From contig JAYZUZ010000004.1 of assembly GCA_036156195.1 (NCBI GenBank), positions 62,001 to 126,000 on the forward strand: a DNA stretch of 64,000 nt, given 5' to 3'. The DNA is from Abyssibacter sp036156195 (GTDB lineage Bacteria > Pseudomonadota > Gammaproteobacteria > Nevskiales > OUC007). The notes under the pieces were generated by a model. That model was given only the letters and a program-made list of their open reading frames with translations, searched no databases and was not told the origin of the DNA. Position 1 is the first letter of the stretch, and the number at the start of each line of letters is the position of its first letter. This document shows, one piece after another, positions 53,743 to 61,924 of the stretch. The position numbers and the translations under genes were made by a program.

Positions 53743-54696
53743 ATGACAGACTCTTCCTTGATGCTCTTTACCGGCAACGCCAACCCCGTGCTGGGGCAAG
53801 AGGTTGCCGATAACTTCAAACTGCCGCTGGGCAAGTGCGTGGTTGGCCGCTTCTCCGATGGGGAAGTCATGGTTGAGCTGATGGAAAACGTGCGCGGCAA
53901 GGACGTGTTCGTGATCCAGCCAACCTGCTGGCCCACGAACGACAACGTCATGGAACTGCTGATGATGATCGATGCCCTGCATCGCGCATCAGCCGGTCGA
54001 ATCACGGCTGTGATGCCGTACTTCGGCTACGCCCGCCAAGATCGCCGCCCGCGCTCGGCGCGAGTCCCGATTTCGGCCAAGGTGGTCGCTAGCATGATCG
54101 GGACAGTGGGCGCGGATCGCGTGCTGACAGTCGATCTGCATGCCGACCAGATCCAGGGTTTCTTTGATGTGCCCGTGGACAACGTGTACGCCTCGCCGTT
54201 GCTGTTGGGCGATATCTGGCGTCAGAAGTACGAAGACCTGATCGTCGTGTCTCCCGACGTGGGCGGTGTGGTTCGTGCGCGGGCGGTTGCCAAGCGGCTG
54301 GACGACGCCGACCTCGCCATCATCGACAAACGGCGTCCGCGTGCCAACGTCGCCGAAGTGATGAACATCATCGGCGACGTGCGCGGCAAGACCTGCGTGA
54401 TTGTTGACGACCTGGTCGACACCGCGGGAACGCTGGCGCAGGCGGCGCAGGCGCTCAAGAACAACGGCGCCGCGCGTGTTGTCGCCTATGTGACGCACCC
54501 GGTGCTGTCCGGCCCGGCCGTCCAGAACATCGACAACTCGGTTCTGGATGAGTTGGTGGTGACCGACACGATTCCGCTGTCGCCCGAGGCCGCAGCTTCA
54601 CCGCGGATTCGTCAACTACACATTGCGACGATGCTGGCGGAAACGATTCGCCGTGTATCCAACGAAGAAAGCGTGAGCTCGCTGTACGTCGACTAA
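53743..54696 (+). CDS. prs: ribose-phosphate pyrophosphokinase
   Basis: Makes PRPP from ribose 5-phosphate and ATP for nucleotide, His and Trp synthesis. It has 317 residues from the ATG at 53743 (a GTG directly before it is also in frame). Conserved blocks: GYARQDRRPRSARVPISAK, DLHADQIQGFFDVPVDN, and the PRPP loop CVIVDDLVDTAGTL. Full length. Transcription may come with tRNA-Gln upstream. Confidence 0.96.
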   Translation: MTDSSLMLFTGNANPVLGQEVADNFKLPLGKCVVGRFSDGEVMVELMENVRGKDVFVIQPTCWPTNDNVMELLMMIDALHRASAGRITAVMPYFGYARQDRRPRSARVPISAKVVASMIGTVGADRVLTVDLHADQIQGFFDVPVDNVYASPLLLGDIWRQKYEDLIVVSPDVGGVVRARAVAKRLDDADLAIIDKRRPRANVAEVMNIIGDVRGKTCVIVDDLVDTAGTLAQAAQALKNNGAARVVAYVTHPVLSGPAVQNIDNSVLDELVVTDTIPLSPEAAASPRIRQLHIATMLAETIRRVSNEESVSSLYVD

Positions 54697-54780
54697 CGCT
54701 GATATCACCGAATTAACCCCTGCTTTCGGTCACCTGGTCGCGGGAACCGAAAGCGCATTGCAAACCACTGGAGAAACACC

Positions 54781-55428
54781 ATGAGTGAGGACTTTATCGT
54801 CCATGCAGAAACCCGCTCGGTGCAGGGAACGGGTGCGAGCCGCCGTCTGCGTCGTACGGGCAAGGTTCCGGCCATTCTTTATGGCGGTGACGCCGAGCCG
54901 GTTCAGCTGAGCGTCGATCACAACGAGATGGTTCGTCATCTCGAGCATGAGGCGTTCTACTCGCACATCCTGAGCATCGAAGTCGACGGCAAGACCGAAA
55001 ACGCCGTGCTCAAGGACTTGCAGCGTCATCCGTCCAAGGCGCAGATCCTGCACGCCGATTTCATGCGCGTTGTGGCTGGCCAGTCCATGCGCATGACCGT
55101 GCCGCTGCACTTCGTCGGTGAAGACAAGTCGCCCGGTATCAAGAACAACGGCGGTGTGCTGGATCGTCTGCGCAACGAGCTGGAAATCGAATGTCTGCCG
55201 CGCAACCTGCCGGAGTACATCGAAGTTGACGTGTCCGGACTGGACGTCAACGACTCCATCCACCTGGAGGAGCTGATGTTGCCGGAAGGCGTGACATCGG
55301 TTGCCCAGGCGCACGGTGAAAACTGGACGGTTGTGGCTGTGCATGTCCCGCGTGGAGCGGTTGAATCCGACGACGCTGAGGGCGACGCCGACGAAGCGGC
55401 GGACGGCGAGGGCGAGTCGGAAGACTAA
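54781..55428 (+). CDS. rplY: 50S ribosomal protein L25/general stress protein Ctc
   Basis: Binds 5S rRNA. The 215-residue long form has the L25 domain (about 5-95; GTGASRRLRRTGKVPAILYG) plus the TL5/CTC C-terminal beta domain (about 100-190). A very acidic tail (residues about 195-215) follows. It is followed 10 bp later by pth, as usual. Confidence 0.94.
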   Translation: MSEDFIVHAETRSVQGTGASRRLRRTGKVPAILYGGDAEPVQLSVDHNEMVRHLEHEAFYSHILSIEVDGKTENAVLKDLQRHPSKAQILHADFMRVVAGQSMRMTVPLHFVGEDKSPGIKNNGGVLDRLRNELEIECLPRNLPEYIEVDVSGLDVNDSIHLEELMLPEGVTSVAQAHGENWTVVAVHVPRGAVESDDAEGDADEAADGEGESED

Positions 55429-55437
55429 GCCACGTCC

Positions 55438-56022
55438 ATGTCAGCGAACATCGCTGCCATTATCGGGCTGGGGAATCCCGGTTCCGAATACCACCGCACG
55501 CGGCATAACGCGGGCTGGTGGATGATCGACTGGCTGGCGTCCCATGCGGGCGCCAGTCTGTCGATGAACAAGAAGATGAACGCCGAGGTGGCTCAGGCCA
55601 ACTTGGGCGGTCAATCTGTCTGGCTGGTCAAGCCGCAGACGTTCATGAACCGCAGCGGCCAGTCCATGCAGGCGCTGGCGCAGTTCTACAAGCTGCCGAC
55701 CGAATCCCTGCTGGTCATCCACGACGAGCTGGACCTGCCTTGTGGCACAGCCCGTCTGAAGCGCGGCGGCGGCCATGGCGGTCATAACGGGCTGCGCAGT
55801 GCCATCGCTCACTGCGGCGCGGATTTCGCGCGCTTGCGACTGGGTATCGGCCATCCCGGGCACCGCGATCAGGTGCTGAATTACGTGCTCAAACCGCCGA
55901 CGGCGAACGAGCAGATTGAGCTGGATCGCTGCATTGATCGTGCGGGCGACGCTCTACTCCTGATGCTGCAGCGTGGCTGGGACCGCGCAACGCAGCAATT
56001 GCACACCAAGTCCGACCACTAG
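55438..56022 (+). CDS. pth: peptidyl-tRNA hydrolase
   Basis: Recycles peptidyl-tRNA released from the ribosome. It has 194 residues. IIGLGNPGSEYHRTRHNAGW carries the catalytic His (RHNAG), and the later Asp is in LLVIHDELDLPCG. GGGHGGHNGLRS is the conserved C-terminal-half block. Followed by ychF 14 bp downstream. Confidence 0.96.
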   Translation: MSANIAAIIGLGNPGSEYHRTRHNAGWWMIDWLASHAGASLSMNKKMNAEVAQANLGGQSVWLVKPQTFMNRSGQSMQALAQFYKLPTESLLVIHDELDLPCGTARLKRGGGHGGHNGLRSAIAHCGADFARLRLGIGHPGHRDQVLNYVLKPPTANEQIELDRCIDRAGDALLLMLQRGWDRATQQLHTKSDH

Positions 56023-56035
56023 AGACCGGAAATCC

Positions 56036-57127
56036 ATGGGCATTCAATGCGGAATCGTCGGCTTGCCAAATGTGGGCAAGTCCACGTTGTTCAACGCGCT
56101 GACACGCGCCGAAATCGCAGCTGAGAACTACCCGTTCTGCACCATCGATCCCAACGTGGGTGTGGTGCCGGTGCCCGATCCCCGGCTCGATCAACTGGCC
56201 GCCATCGCCAAGCCGCAGAAACTGATTCCGACCACTGTCGAGTTCGTGGACATCGCCGGGCTGGTGGCAGGGGCCTCTCAGGGCGAGGGGCTAGGCAACC
56301 AATTCCTGGGCCATATCCGCGAAACCGATGCCATCGCACATGTGGTGCGCTGTTTCGAAGATGGCGACGTGGTGCATGTCTCGGGGTCGGTCGATCCCGT
56401 GCGTGATATCGAAACCATCGAAACCGAATTGGTATTGGCTGACATGGAGACCGTCAGCAAGGCCATCGAACGTGCGCAGAAAACGGCCCGAAGCGGCAAC
56501 AAGGAAGCCAAGGCCCGCGTGGCCCTGCTGGAGCGTCTGCAAGCCCATATGGATGACGGTTCGCCTGCGCGTTCGGCAGAGCTCAGCGATGACGATCGCA
56601 TTGCGTTGCGGGATCTGCATCTGATCACCGCCAAGCCCATGCTCTACATTGCCAACGTCGATGAGGCCGGGCTGACAGGCAACGAATACACGGCCAAGGT
56701 CCAGGCCTACGCCGAGTCGGTCGGCGCGCAGGTGGTCATCGTCTGTGCGGCCATCGAATCCGAAATCGCGCTACTCGACGCCGAAGATCGTGCCGAGTTC
56801 CTCGGGGACCTGGGGCTGGAAGAGCCCGGGTTGGATCGGGTCATCCGCGCTGCGTATCGGCTGTTGGGGCTCATGACCTACTTCACTGCAGGTGAGAAGG
56901 AAGTGCGGGCCTGGACCGTGCGCGAGCACGCTACCGCGCCCCAGGCCGCCGGTGTCATCCACACCGACTTTGAAAAAGGCTTTATCCGGGCTGAGGTGGT
57001 TGGCTACGACGACTACGTGGCATACCAGGGTGAATCGGGCGCCAAGGACGCCGGTCGCTGGCGGCTGGAAGGCAAGGAGTACATCGTCAAAGAGGGCGAT
57101 GTGATGCATTTCCGCTTCAACGTCTGA
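56036..57127 (+). CDS. ychF: redox-regulated ATPase YchF (OLA1 family)
   Basis: Obg-family P-loop protein that prefers ATP and binds ribosomes. It has 363 residues. G1 LPNVGKSTLFNALT, G3 DIAGLVAGASQGEGLGN, a coiled-coil insertion (about 125-195) and a C-terminal TGS domain (MTYFTAGEKEVRAWTV onwards) are present. The ATG at 56036 gives the canonical MGIQCGIVGLPNVGK start. Confidence 0.96.
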   Translation: MGIQCGIVGLPNVGKSTLFNALTRAEIAAENYPFCTIDPNVGVVPVPDPRLDQLAAIAKPQKLIPTTVEFVDIAGLVAGASQGEGLGNQFLGHIRETDAIAHVVRCFEDGDVVHVSGSVDPVRDIETIETELVLADMETVSKAIERAQKTARSGNKEAKARVALLERLQAHMDDGSPARSAELSDDDRIALRDLHLITAKPMLYIANVDEAGLTGNEYTAKVQAYAESVGAQVVIVCAAIESEIALLDAEDRAEFLGDLGLEEPGLDRVIRAAYRLLGLMTYFTAGEKEVRAWTVREHATAPQAAGVIHTDFEKGFIRAEVVGYDDYVAYQGESGAKDAGRWRLEGKEYIVKEGDVMHFRFNV

Positions 57128-57217
57128 CCGGCGGCAAACTAAGCGCTCGACGCGGGCGCTCAAAGTGACTAAAATCTCGCGCCTCGCAACGCAGCGAATC
57201 GCGCGTTTCGAATCGGT

Positions 57218-57294
57218 GGCTAGGTAGCTCAGCTGGTTAGAGCACAGCACTCATAATGCTGGGGTCGGCGGTTCAAGTCCGCCCCTAGCTACCA
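57218..57294 (+). tRNA. tRNA-Met (anticodon CAT, elongator)
   Basis: A 77-nt cloverleaf with encoded CCA. Acceptor GGCTAGG pairs with CCTAGCT (one G-U at the end). D arm GCTCAGCTGGTTAGAGC, anticodon stem CAGCA/TGCTG around CTCATAA, T arm GGCGG-TTCAAGT-CCGCC. The overall sequence resembles elongator tRNA-Met. The first base pair is formed, which argues against initiator; tRNA-Ile2 (CAT) is a less likely alternative. Confidence 0.93.
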
Positions 57295-57305
57295 CTACTT
57301 CTGTA

Positions 57306-57338
57306 ACGACAACGCCCCTCCTGCAGGGGCGTTGTCGT
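57306..57338. terminator. bidirectional hairpin after tRNA-Met and yitT
   Basis: A perfect 14-bp stem ACGACAACGCCCCT / AGGGGCGTTGTCGT with a 5-nt loop sits between tRNA-Met (plus) and the yitT stop (minus). No strong T run on either side, so efficiency is uncertain, but position and symmetry fit a shared transcription end. Confidence 0.7.
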
Positions 57339-57345
57339 ATGTGGA

Positions 57346-57957
57346 CTATACGATTTGGTACCGACCCGGCTTGTGGTTGACCGCGATGATCGTATTCATC
57401 GCGATGGCGCCTGCAATCGACAGGGCCAGCAGCCAGAACGACACGAGGAAGAACCCAATCAGCACGATGCCGCAGTCTACGGCCATCTGCACGTTGCCGG
57501 CGCGCACCCCGTACCGCTTTTGGAGGTAGATGGCGAGAATGCCGACCCCGCCAAGGCTCGCGTTATGGCGGAAGGTGATCAGCATGCCGATACCGACGAG
57601 TACGCCGCCGCCAATGGCTGCAAAAACGGGCTCAAGCTGCTCAAACACGATCAGGTGATCGAGCTGGTCCGCAAAGAGAGAGACGCTGGTCACGGCAACC
57701 AACGTGTTCGTTGCAAAGCGCCAACCCAGTGCACGGATCGCCAGCAGATAGAACGGCAGGTTCATCACAAAGAACACCTGCCCGAAGCTGACAGGCGCGA
57801 TCGCGCTGACACTGAGTGCCAGGCCGGCAGTACCGCCCGTCAGCAAACCCGCCAGTTTCATCATGTAAATGCCCATACCGACGAGCACAGCGGCACAAAC
57901 CAGTGCAAAAATGTCTTCGAACAGGGAGTGTTGCGGTGGACGGGCTTTATTGGCCAT
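57346..57957 (-). CDS. YitT family membrane protein
   Basis: A 203-residue inner-membrane protein with five or six hydrophobic segments. GLLTGGTAGLALSVSAIAPVSFG, cut here to GLLTGGTAGLALS, and FRHNASLGGVGILA are the YitT/DUF161 hallmarks. The C-terminal DUF2179 domain of longer relatives is absent. The ATG at 57957 (MANKARPPQHSLFED) fits family N-termini; an ATG at 58044 would add 29 residues without clear homology. The transport or regulatory role of the family is unclear. Confidence 0.83.
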   Translation of the reverse strand: MANKARPPQHSLFEDIFALVCAAVLVGMGIYMMKLAGLLTGGTAGLALSVSAIAPVSFGQVFFVMNLPFYLLAIRALGWRFATNTLVAVTSVSLFADQLDHLIVFEQLEPVFAAIGGGVLVGIGMLITFRHNASLGGVGILAIYLQKRYGVRAGNVQMAVDCGIVLIGFFLVSFWLLALSIAGAIAMNTIIAVNHKPGRYQIV

Positions 57958-58153
57958 GCTGAGGGCGGTACTCTCGTGGACTTGTGAATGGAGCGGCTCT
58001 GGCAAGAACAGTGCCGTGTCCTGGGCGAGCATCATCCCGGTCATGCGAACCGACAGGGTTCCCAGGCGCCGGAATTCTGATCACCGGATTGCGGCCTTAG
58101 CGGTGCACCCGCTGCGAACGCTTCGTCGTGGGATCTGAAACAGGAGATGGCAG

Positions 58154-58579
58154 ATGTTGAAGGCGATTGATCGGCGGAGCGCGGCACGACTCGAGGTCGT
58201 TCCAAGGCGTCCGCTGTTAACGCAGCAACTCCATGCTCAGCTCGCATTATATTGGAAGTGGATGAGTTGCCTGTCCGACGCCTGCGGGTTCTCCACTCAG
58301 CAAATGCACGAATTTGTAGCGCGCGCCTTCTTGGGTCAGACCATGGAGTCTGTTGGGCGTTTCCAGACGCCGCGTGCCCTGCCGCTGTCCGGGTTGGACC
58401 CAATTGAATTCGCGGACCTGCTGCAGAACATCTACGACTGGGCGGACAGCGTTTTCGGTGTCACGCTGTACTGGCCGGACGACGTGAAGATTCGCGCTGT
58501 CTGGGACAGCCTCTCGGAGCACGAACAGCGCCGTTTATCCAAGAAGCACGGTCTTGCCCCGACCTGGGCGCAGGCCTGA
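58154..58579 (+). CDS. hypothetical protein
   Basis: A 141-residue soluble protein that I do not recognise. It is preceded by a purine-rich stretch (GAAACAGGAGAT) about 4-10 nt before the ATG. Trp- and Arg-rich helices are visible (LYWKWMSCL, QNIYDWADSVF) and no signal or membrane segment. It sits between yitT and the region where core genes stop. Codon use and composition still look like the chromosome. Confidence 0.6.
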   Translation: MLKAIDRRSAARLEVVPRRPLLTQQLHAQLALYWKWMSCLSDACGFSTQQMHEFVARAFLGQTMESVGRFQTPRALPLSGLDPIEFADLLQNIYDWADSVFGVTLYWPDDVKIRAVWDSLSEHEQRRLSKKHGLAPTWAQA

Positions 58580-59011
58580 CAGCCAGTCCGCAAAAAAATT
58601 CCTCAAGCAACGCTCACTGCGGTCGATAAGCCAAGTGATGCGCGACCCACCTTGGTTATTCCCCTCCAAGGGCGCATCGTCATTGTCCCTGAGTGAAATT
58701 GCGCCGCGTCGGTCAACAGACTGCCGCGGCGCTGTTGTATGCGGGGCAGGCCGTCCTCGCTTCAGCCATCTCTGAGGTCAGAGACAGGCACAGGTGTGGA
58801 TTGAGTCGTAACTCTTCCAAATACCGCGGCAATTAATTGCGCATTTTGGAGCGAAAATCGGTGTCCCGCAACCTGAATCGCGGTGCTAGGTGAAGCAGCC
58901 AGGGCCATAACTTTGCGCAGCTTCATTTTGTGGCACCAAAAAATTGCGCAGATGCACGTAAAAAGCCGAATTTTGTGGTCGGCAGCAATTGCCGAACGGT
59001 CATATCTGAAC
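58580..59011. other. 432-bp region without a supported gene
   Basis: No reading frame here has family features or a good start. The second half (from about 58790) is visibly richer in A/T than the preceding chromosome, for example aataccgcggcaattaatt and tttgtggcaccaaaaaatt. It may contain the promoter of the FNR-like fragment that follows. Confidence 0.4.
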
Positions 59012-59227
59012 ATGGCTATTGACCACACCCCGTTTCAACGCCCACTCGACCTGCGAGCTTGTGCCAATTGCCGTCACTCACAATTATGCGCACAACGGGT
59101 GGATGATGCCCCGCAATTCTCAAGTGATGAGCAACAGCACATCGCAACGATGGGAGCCTACGTTAGCCAACTTGCCCCAGAATCAGATGGGGTGTCGCAA
59201 AGCGGGGCCAATCGGCATTTATATTGA
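59012..59227 (+). pseudogene. truncated FNR/ANR-like regulator, N-terminal fragment
   Basis: 71 residues from the ATG at 59012. DLRACANCRHSQLC has the exact C-X2-C-X5-C spacing of the [4Fe-4S] ligands of FNR (CQDCSISQLC in E. coli). The following 39 residues align without gaps, though weakly, to the start of the FNR cNMP-like domain of ANR (FSSDEQQHI... ending HLY where ANR has VFAVR). The frame then stops, 3 bp before the stop codon of the CBASS E2 gene on the other strand. The rest of the sensory domain and the HTH are missing. A short independent protein cannot be excluded. Confidence 0.5.
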
Positions 59228-59230
59228 GCG

Positions 59231-59674
59231 CTAGTCTATGACTTCGTGGGGGTGTTCCGGCCCAAGCCACTCGCCCGTCTCACGCCAGAATTCTTCCCGG
59301 AACAGGTGCGCTTGCGTCATCACCAGCAAGTGAAGCAGCCCATCTTCGAAAGTCCAACGTTCAGAGCGGGCCGCGTATGGGTACCACATGCAAAGACTCC
59401 CATCCTTGTAGCGGTGCTTGGATGATTCGGGTCCATCAGCCGTGACTGCAGGCGCGACATGTCTGCGTGACGGACCCAGTTTGATCTCGACAGATCGTTT
59501 GACATCGTAATTTGGCACCTCCATTCGCAGGTTGTAGATCCGCCGCGGCCGATTCTTCAACCTGGTATTTCGCACGCGCAACGTTGGAAACTGGACCTTC
59601 GCACCTCGTTCAAAGCGCCAGACGGTTTTGTAGTCGTCGTACCACGGGCCGCCGCTTGGCTTACCGCGTCTCAC
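59231..59674 (-). CDS. CBASS E2-like conjugating enzyme (E2-only Cap2)
   Basis: A 147-residue prokaryotic E2-fold protein. HRYKDGSLCMWYPY places the candidate catalytic Cys at residue 95, as in CBASS E2 proteins, followed by a DGLLHLLVMTQAHLF helix and EEFWRETGEWLGPEHPH. There is no E1 or JAMM domain or gene in the operon, so this is the short type II form. The start is a GTG that overlaps the end of the CD-NTase gene by 14 bp, indicating coupling. Predicted role: prime the CD-NTase by covalent attachment through its C-terminus, by analogy with Cap2. Confidence 0.82.
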   Translation of the reverse strand: MRRGKPSGGPWYDDYKTVWRFERGAKVQFPTLRVRNTRLKNRPRRIYNLRMEVPNYDVKRSVEIKLGPSRRHVAPAVTADGPESSKHRYKDGSLCMWYPYAARSERWTFEDGLLHLLVMTQAHLFREEFWRETGEWLGPEHPHEVID

Positions 59675-60743
59675 CTACTCCACCGTAGGCGTGAGTCGTT
59701 TTCATTGGAGCACCGTGGCACGTACCGGCCGCGACTAGCCCCGCGACCGGCGCAATCCCGCGATTCCCTCCGCGCAGCAGTGCCGCTCGTGCTAGCTTGG
59801 AAGCCTCTTTCTCTTCAGCTTCTGCCTCCTTTGCGCGTTCCTCCCAGAACTGATGATTGAAGACCTTGCCCCATGCGCGCAACGCTTGGGAACGTTTGCA
59901 ATCAGGATCATCAAGCACTTCAAGCGTATCCAGTGCGCCGGCTAGCTTGTCCCGCAGGAAGACCATCTCTGCATCCTCTTGGCCGTCCTTGATCCACTCC
60001 GGTCGAACGGGGTGTTTAACGGCGAGGTTCCAGCACAGTCGGTTGTAGATCGCCTGCAGCGTATCCCGGAACGTTTCATCAGGCCGAGCCCTCGCGCAGA
60101 ACAGCTCGACGACGAGCACAGACAAAACGAGACCACTGGGCATTTTGGGCTTCCAGCTTTGCCAACTTCTCGCAAATGCTTTCGTCTCTCGCGTTGTTCG
60201 GCGAAGCTGGTCACCACACCCGTGTACGGTGTCAGCAGCCTTCACGGAGTCGTTGAACCACGTTGTGACCTCAGAAGGACTGCTTCCTTTCCAGTCACTG
60301 CTCGCGAGTTCGAGCGTCCCATCGGCCAGCTCACGGTATACTGGGATGTCTACGTGATAACCCTGCTGGTATTGGACTCGCACGCAGTTCTTCAGAACAA
60401 CAGGCGCGGTTGCAAAAGAGCCATCATCGATTGCGTCTCGAACCATTTTTCGTGCGTCGAGCGCAGACTTGTCCGCACCTTGTGCGCCTTTCAGATCGTC
60501 GCGCAGGAATACCGCGCCATCATCAATGTCGTAGTCGTTGTCGTCATCCTGAACCATCGTATGCATTGCATACGAACCTTGCGATTGGTGACGGATGGGC
60601 AGAGGGTCGCCAGCGTTGGTCAATCCACGTTTGAGGCGCCTTCGATTTGAGTCGCGACGATCCCGCATTTCTTGCCGTTGCGGCCCGGAGAGATTGATTT
60701 CGCTATCGTGAAATTCTGTGAAGTCTTTGCTGCAGTCATACAT
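59661..60743 (-). CDS. CBASS cyclic oligonucleotide synthase (DncV-like CD-NTase)
   Basis: A 360-residue nucleotidyltransferase that would make a cyclic di- or trinucleotide on phage infection. The GS motif is QGSYAMHT (Gly56-Ser57), the metal-binding pair is in NDYDIDDG (Asp72, Asp74), and the third acidic residue is in YHVDIPVYR (Asp132). The DYDIDDG pattern is close to the DncV/CdnA group, so cGAMP is a reasonable guess. The last 45 residues are Gly/Ala-rich and look flexible (GGNRGIAPVAGLVAAG ... YGGVGETR), suiting a conjugation tail. It starts 3 bp after capV. Confidence 0.9.
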   Translation of the reverse strand: MYDCSKDFTEFHDSEINLSGPQRQEMRDRRDSNRRRLKRGLTNAGDPLPIRHQSQGSYAMHTMVQDDDNDYDIDDGAVFLRDDLKGAQGADKSALDARKMVRDAIDDGSFATAPVVLKNCVRVQYQQGYHVDIPVYRELADGTLELASSDWKGSSPSEVTTWFNDSVKAADTVHGCGDQLRRTTRETKAFARSWQSWKPKMPSGLVLSVLVVELFCARARPDETFRDTLQAIYNRLCWNLAVKHPVRPEWIKDGQEDAEMVFLRDKLAGALDTLEVLDDPDCKRSQALRAWGKVFNHQFWEERAKEAEAEEKEASKLARAALLRGGNRGIAPVAGLVAAGTCHGAPMKTTHAYGGVGETR

Positions 60744-60746
60744 GGC

Positions 60747-61838
60747 TTAAGTCCCTGTCTTGGCTCGGGGGTGGTCGTGTGGCCGTTCAGCGCGCAGTAG
60801 AGATGCAATTGCACGGCCGTCGGTGGTATCTCCTCTAATGAGGTTGTTGGTGGTATCGAAAGCGGTCGAGGCGAGTTGCCGCATCAATGCAAGCGACTGC
60901 TTAGAGCAACTATCCAGTTCAAGGTGTCCGGCCTGCGAAGCTGACGGTGTGGCCTCCGGAAATCGGACGATCGAGACTTGGGACCGAAGGAATGGCACGA
61001 TGCTTTTGGCGAGGTACTCATGCACACCTGACTGAGCATCTAGTGACATCGTCAGCGCGGTCGCGCCAAAGCGCCATTGACCAAACCCCCAATGCGGATC
61101 GCTGTGGTCAAAGACCGAGCCAGGAGGCGGCGAACATGTTCCGAGGCAGAATATTTCTATCTCGCGCTCGGCATTTGTGACTCGGAGGGCCTCGGACAGT
61201 GAGACAAGTACAGGGTTGTTTCCCCAAAGCCCACCGTCCACAAACAGATCGACTGCCGTCGACCTGCCGGGTTGTTTCACAGCCGCGAGCGAGCGATAGA
61301 TTGGCGCAGCGGACGTAGCCAGGCACACATCGACTAGGGTGTAGTTGTCGTCGCGGTGGTTGGTGTCTGCGTTATGGGGTGTTTTGAATACCCAGCCCTT
61401 GTGGGTGCTGGCATTAACTGCCGGGATGACAAGCGCAATGCCTGATTGCTTGTATAGCTGCCCTAGAGTCGTTTCGCCGAAAGCCTCGGTAAGCCCCTCT
61501 CGCAGCGCTTCGGTACCAGTTCGGTTTAATTTTGGTCGGTTTTGAAGCGCGACCGAACTAAGGCTCTTTGCCATCGGCCGTGGAAAAATCCGGCGACCGT
61601 ATGAGCGATAGAAGCCCAGAATTTCTTCAAGGTTTCTATGTGCGGCAAGCCCGGTGCCCACGATCGCACCAGTGCTGGTACCCACGATCATGTCGAACTT
61701 TCGGCCGAACTCAGATGCGGGAAACCCATGGCGCTTTTCACCTAGGTCTGCCAGCTTGGCGAGGTAGGCCGCACTGTAGTAGCCGCGCATGCCGCCCCCT
61801 TCAATGCAAAGAACACGGTACGGTGCGTTGCCACTCAT
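60747..61838 (-). CDS. capV: CBASS effector phospholipase CapV (patatin-like)
   Basis: A 363-residue patatin-like phospholipase, the abortive-infection effector that degrades membranes when bound by the CD-NTase product. The oxyanion motif EGGGMRG, nucleophile Ser55 in GTSTG and catalytic Asp201 in DGGLWGNNP are all intact. The ATG at 61838 is chosen because AGGAAAG lies just upstream; a further ATG at 61859 is possible but lacks one. First gene of capV-cdn-E2. The promoter faces capH across a shared operator region. Confidence 0.92.
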   Translation of the reverse strand: MSGNAPYRVLCIEGGGMRGYYSAAYLAKLADLGEKRHGFPASEFGRKFDMIVGTSTGAIVGTGLAAHRNLEEILGFYRSYGRRIFPRPMAKSLSSVALQNRPKLNRTGTEALREGLTEAFGETTLGQLYKQSGIALVIPAVNASTHKGWVFKTPHNADTNHRDDNYTLVDVCLATSAAPIYRSLAAVKQPGRSTAVDLFVDGGLWGNNPVLVSLSEALRVTNAEREIEIFCLGTCSPPPGSVFDHSDPHWGFGQWRFGATALTMSLDAQSGVHEYLAKSIVPFLRSQVSIVRFPEATPSASQAGHLELDSCSKQSLALMRQLASTAFDTTNNLIRGDTTDGRAIASLLRAERPHDHPRAKTGT

Positions 61839-61862
61839 ATGCTTTCCTGTGATGTTCATTTA

Positions 61863-61876
61863 TTCACGATGGTGAT
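61863..61876. promoter_or_regulatory. operator-like site 1 (capV side)
   Basis: TTCAC-GATG-GTGAT, an imperfect inverted repeat with the same half-sites and 4-bp spacer as site 2. It sits immediately downstream of the capV -10 and about 25 bp before the capV start codon. Confidence 0.65.
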
Positions 61877-61905
61877 AGTATGGGGGCGCTAGGGGCAATA
61901 ATCAA
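61877..61905 (-). promoter_or_regulatory. capV promoter
   Basis: On the minus strand, -35 TTGATT (61900-61905) and -10 CATACT (61877-61882) are separated by exactly 17 bp. The expected start point falls inside the TTCAC-N4-GTGAT site at 61863-61876, so a bound repressor would block initiation. Confidence 0.6.
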
Positions 61906-61911
61906 CAGTTG

Positions 61912-61920
61912 TGATTAAAT
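61912..61920 (+). promoter_or_regulatory. capH promoter, extended -10
   Basis: TGATTAAAT matches an extended -10 (TG-n-TTAAAT). It is followed 4 bp later by operator-like site 2 and 23 bp later by the capH GTG. No clear -35, which extended -10 promoters can lack. Confidence 0.45.
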
Positions 61921-61924
61921 ATTT

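Noticed and set aside
53055..54005. Long minus-strand frames (316 and 293 codons) across ispE end, tRNA-Gln and prs start
   Set aside because: They run antisense through a tRNA, its truncated copy and two conserved genes. Their repeated peptides (for example ANHGIKTRCLTAW) are only the reverse translation of the tRNA-Gln sequence.
57218..57294. tRNA-Met as the island attachment site
   Set aside because: No copy of the tRNA 3' end is found further right in the window, there is no integrase, and yitT and another gene lie between it and the island.
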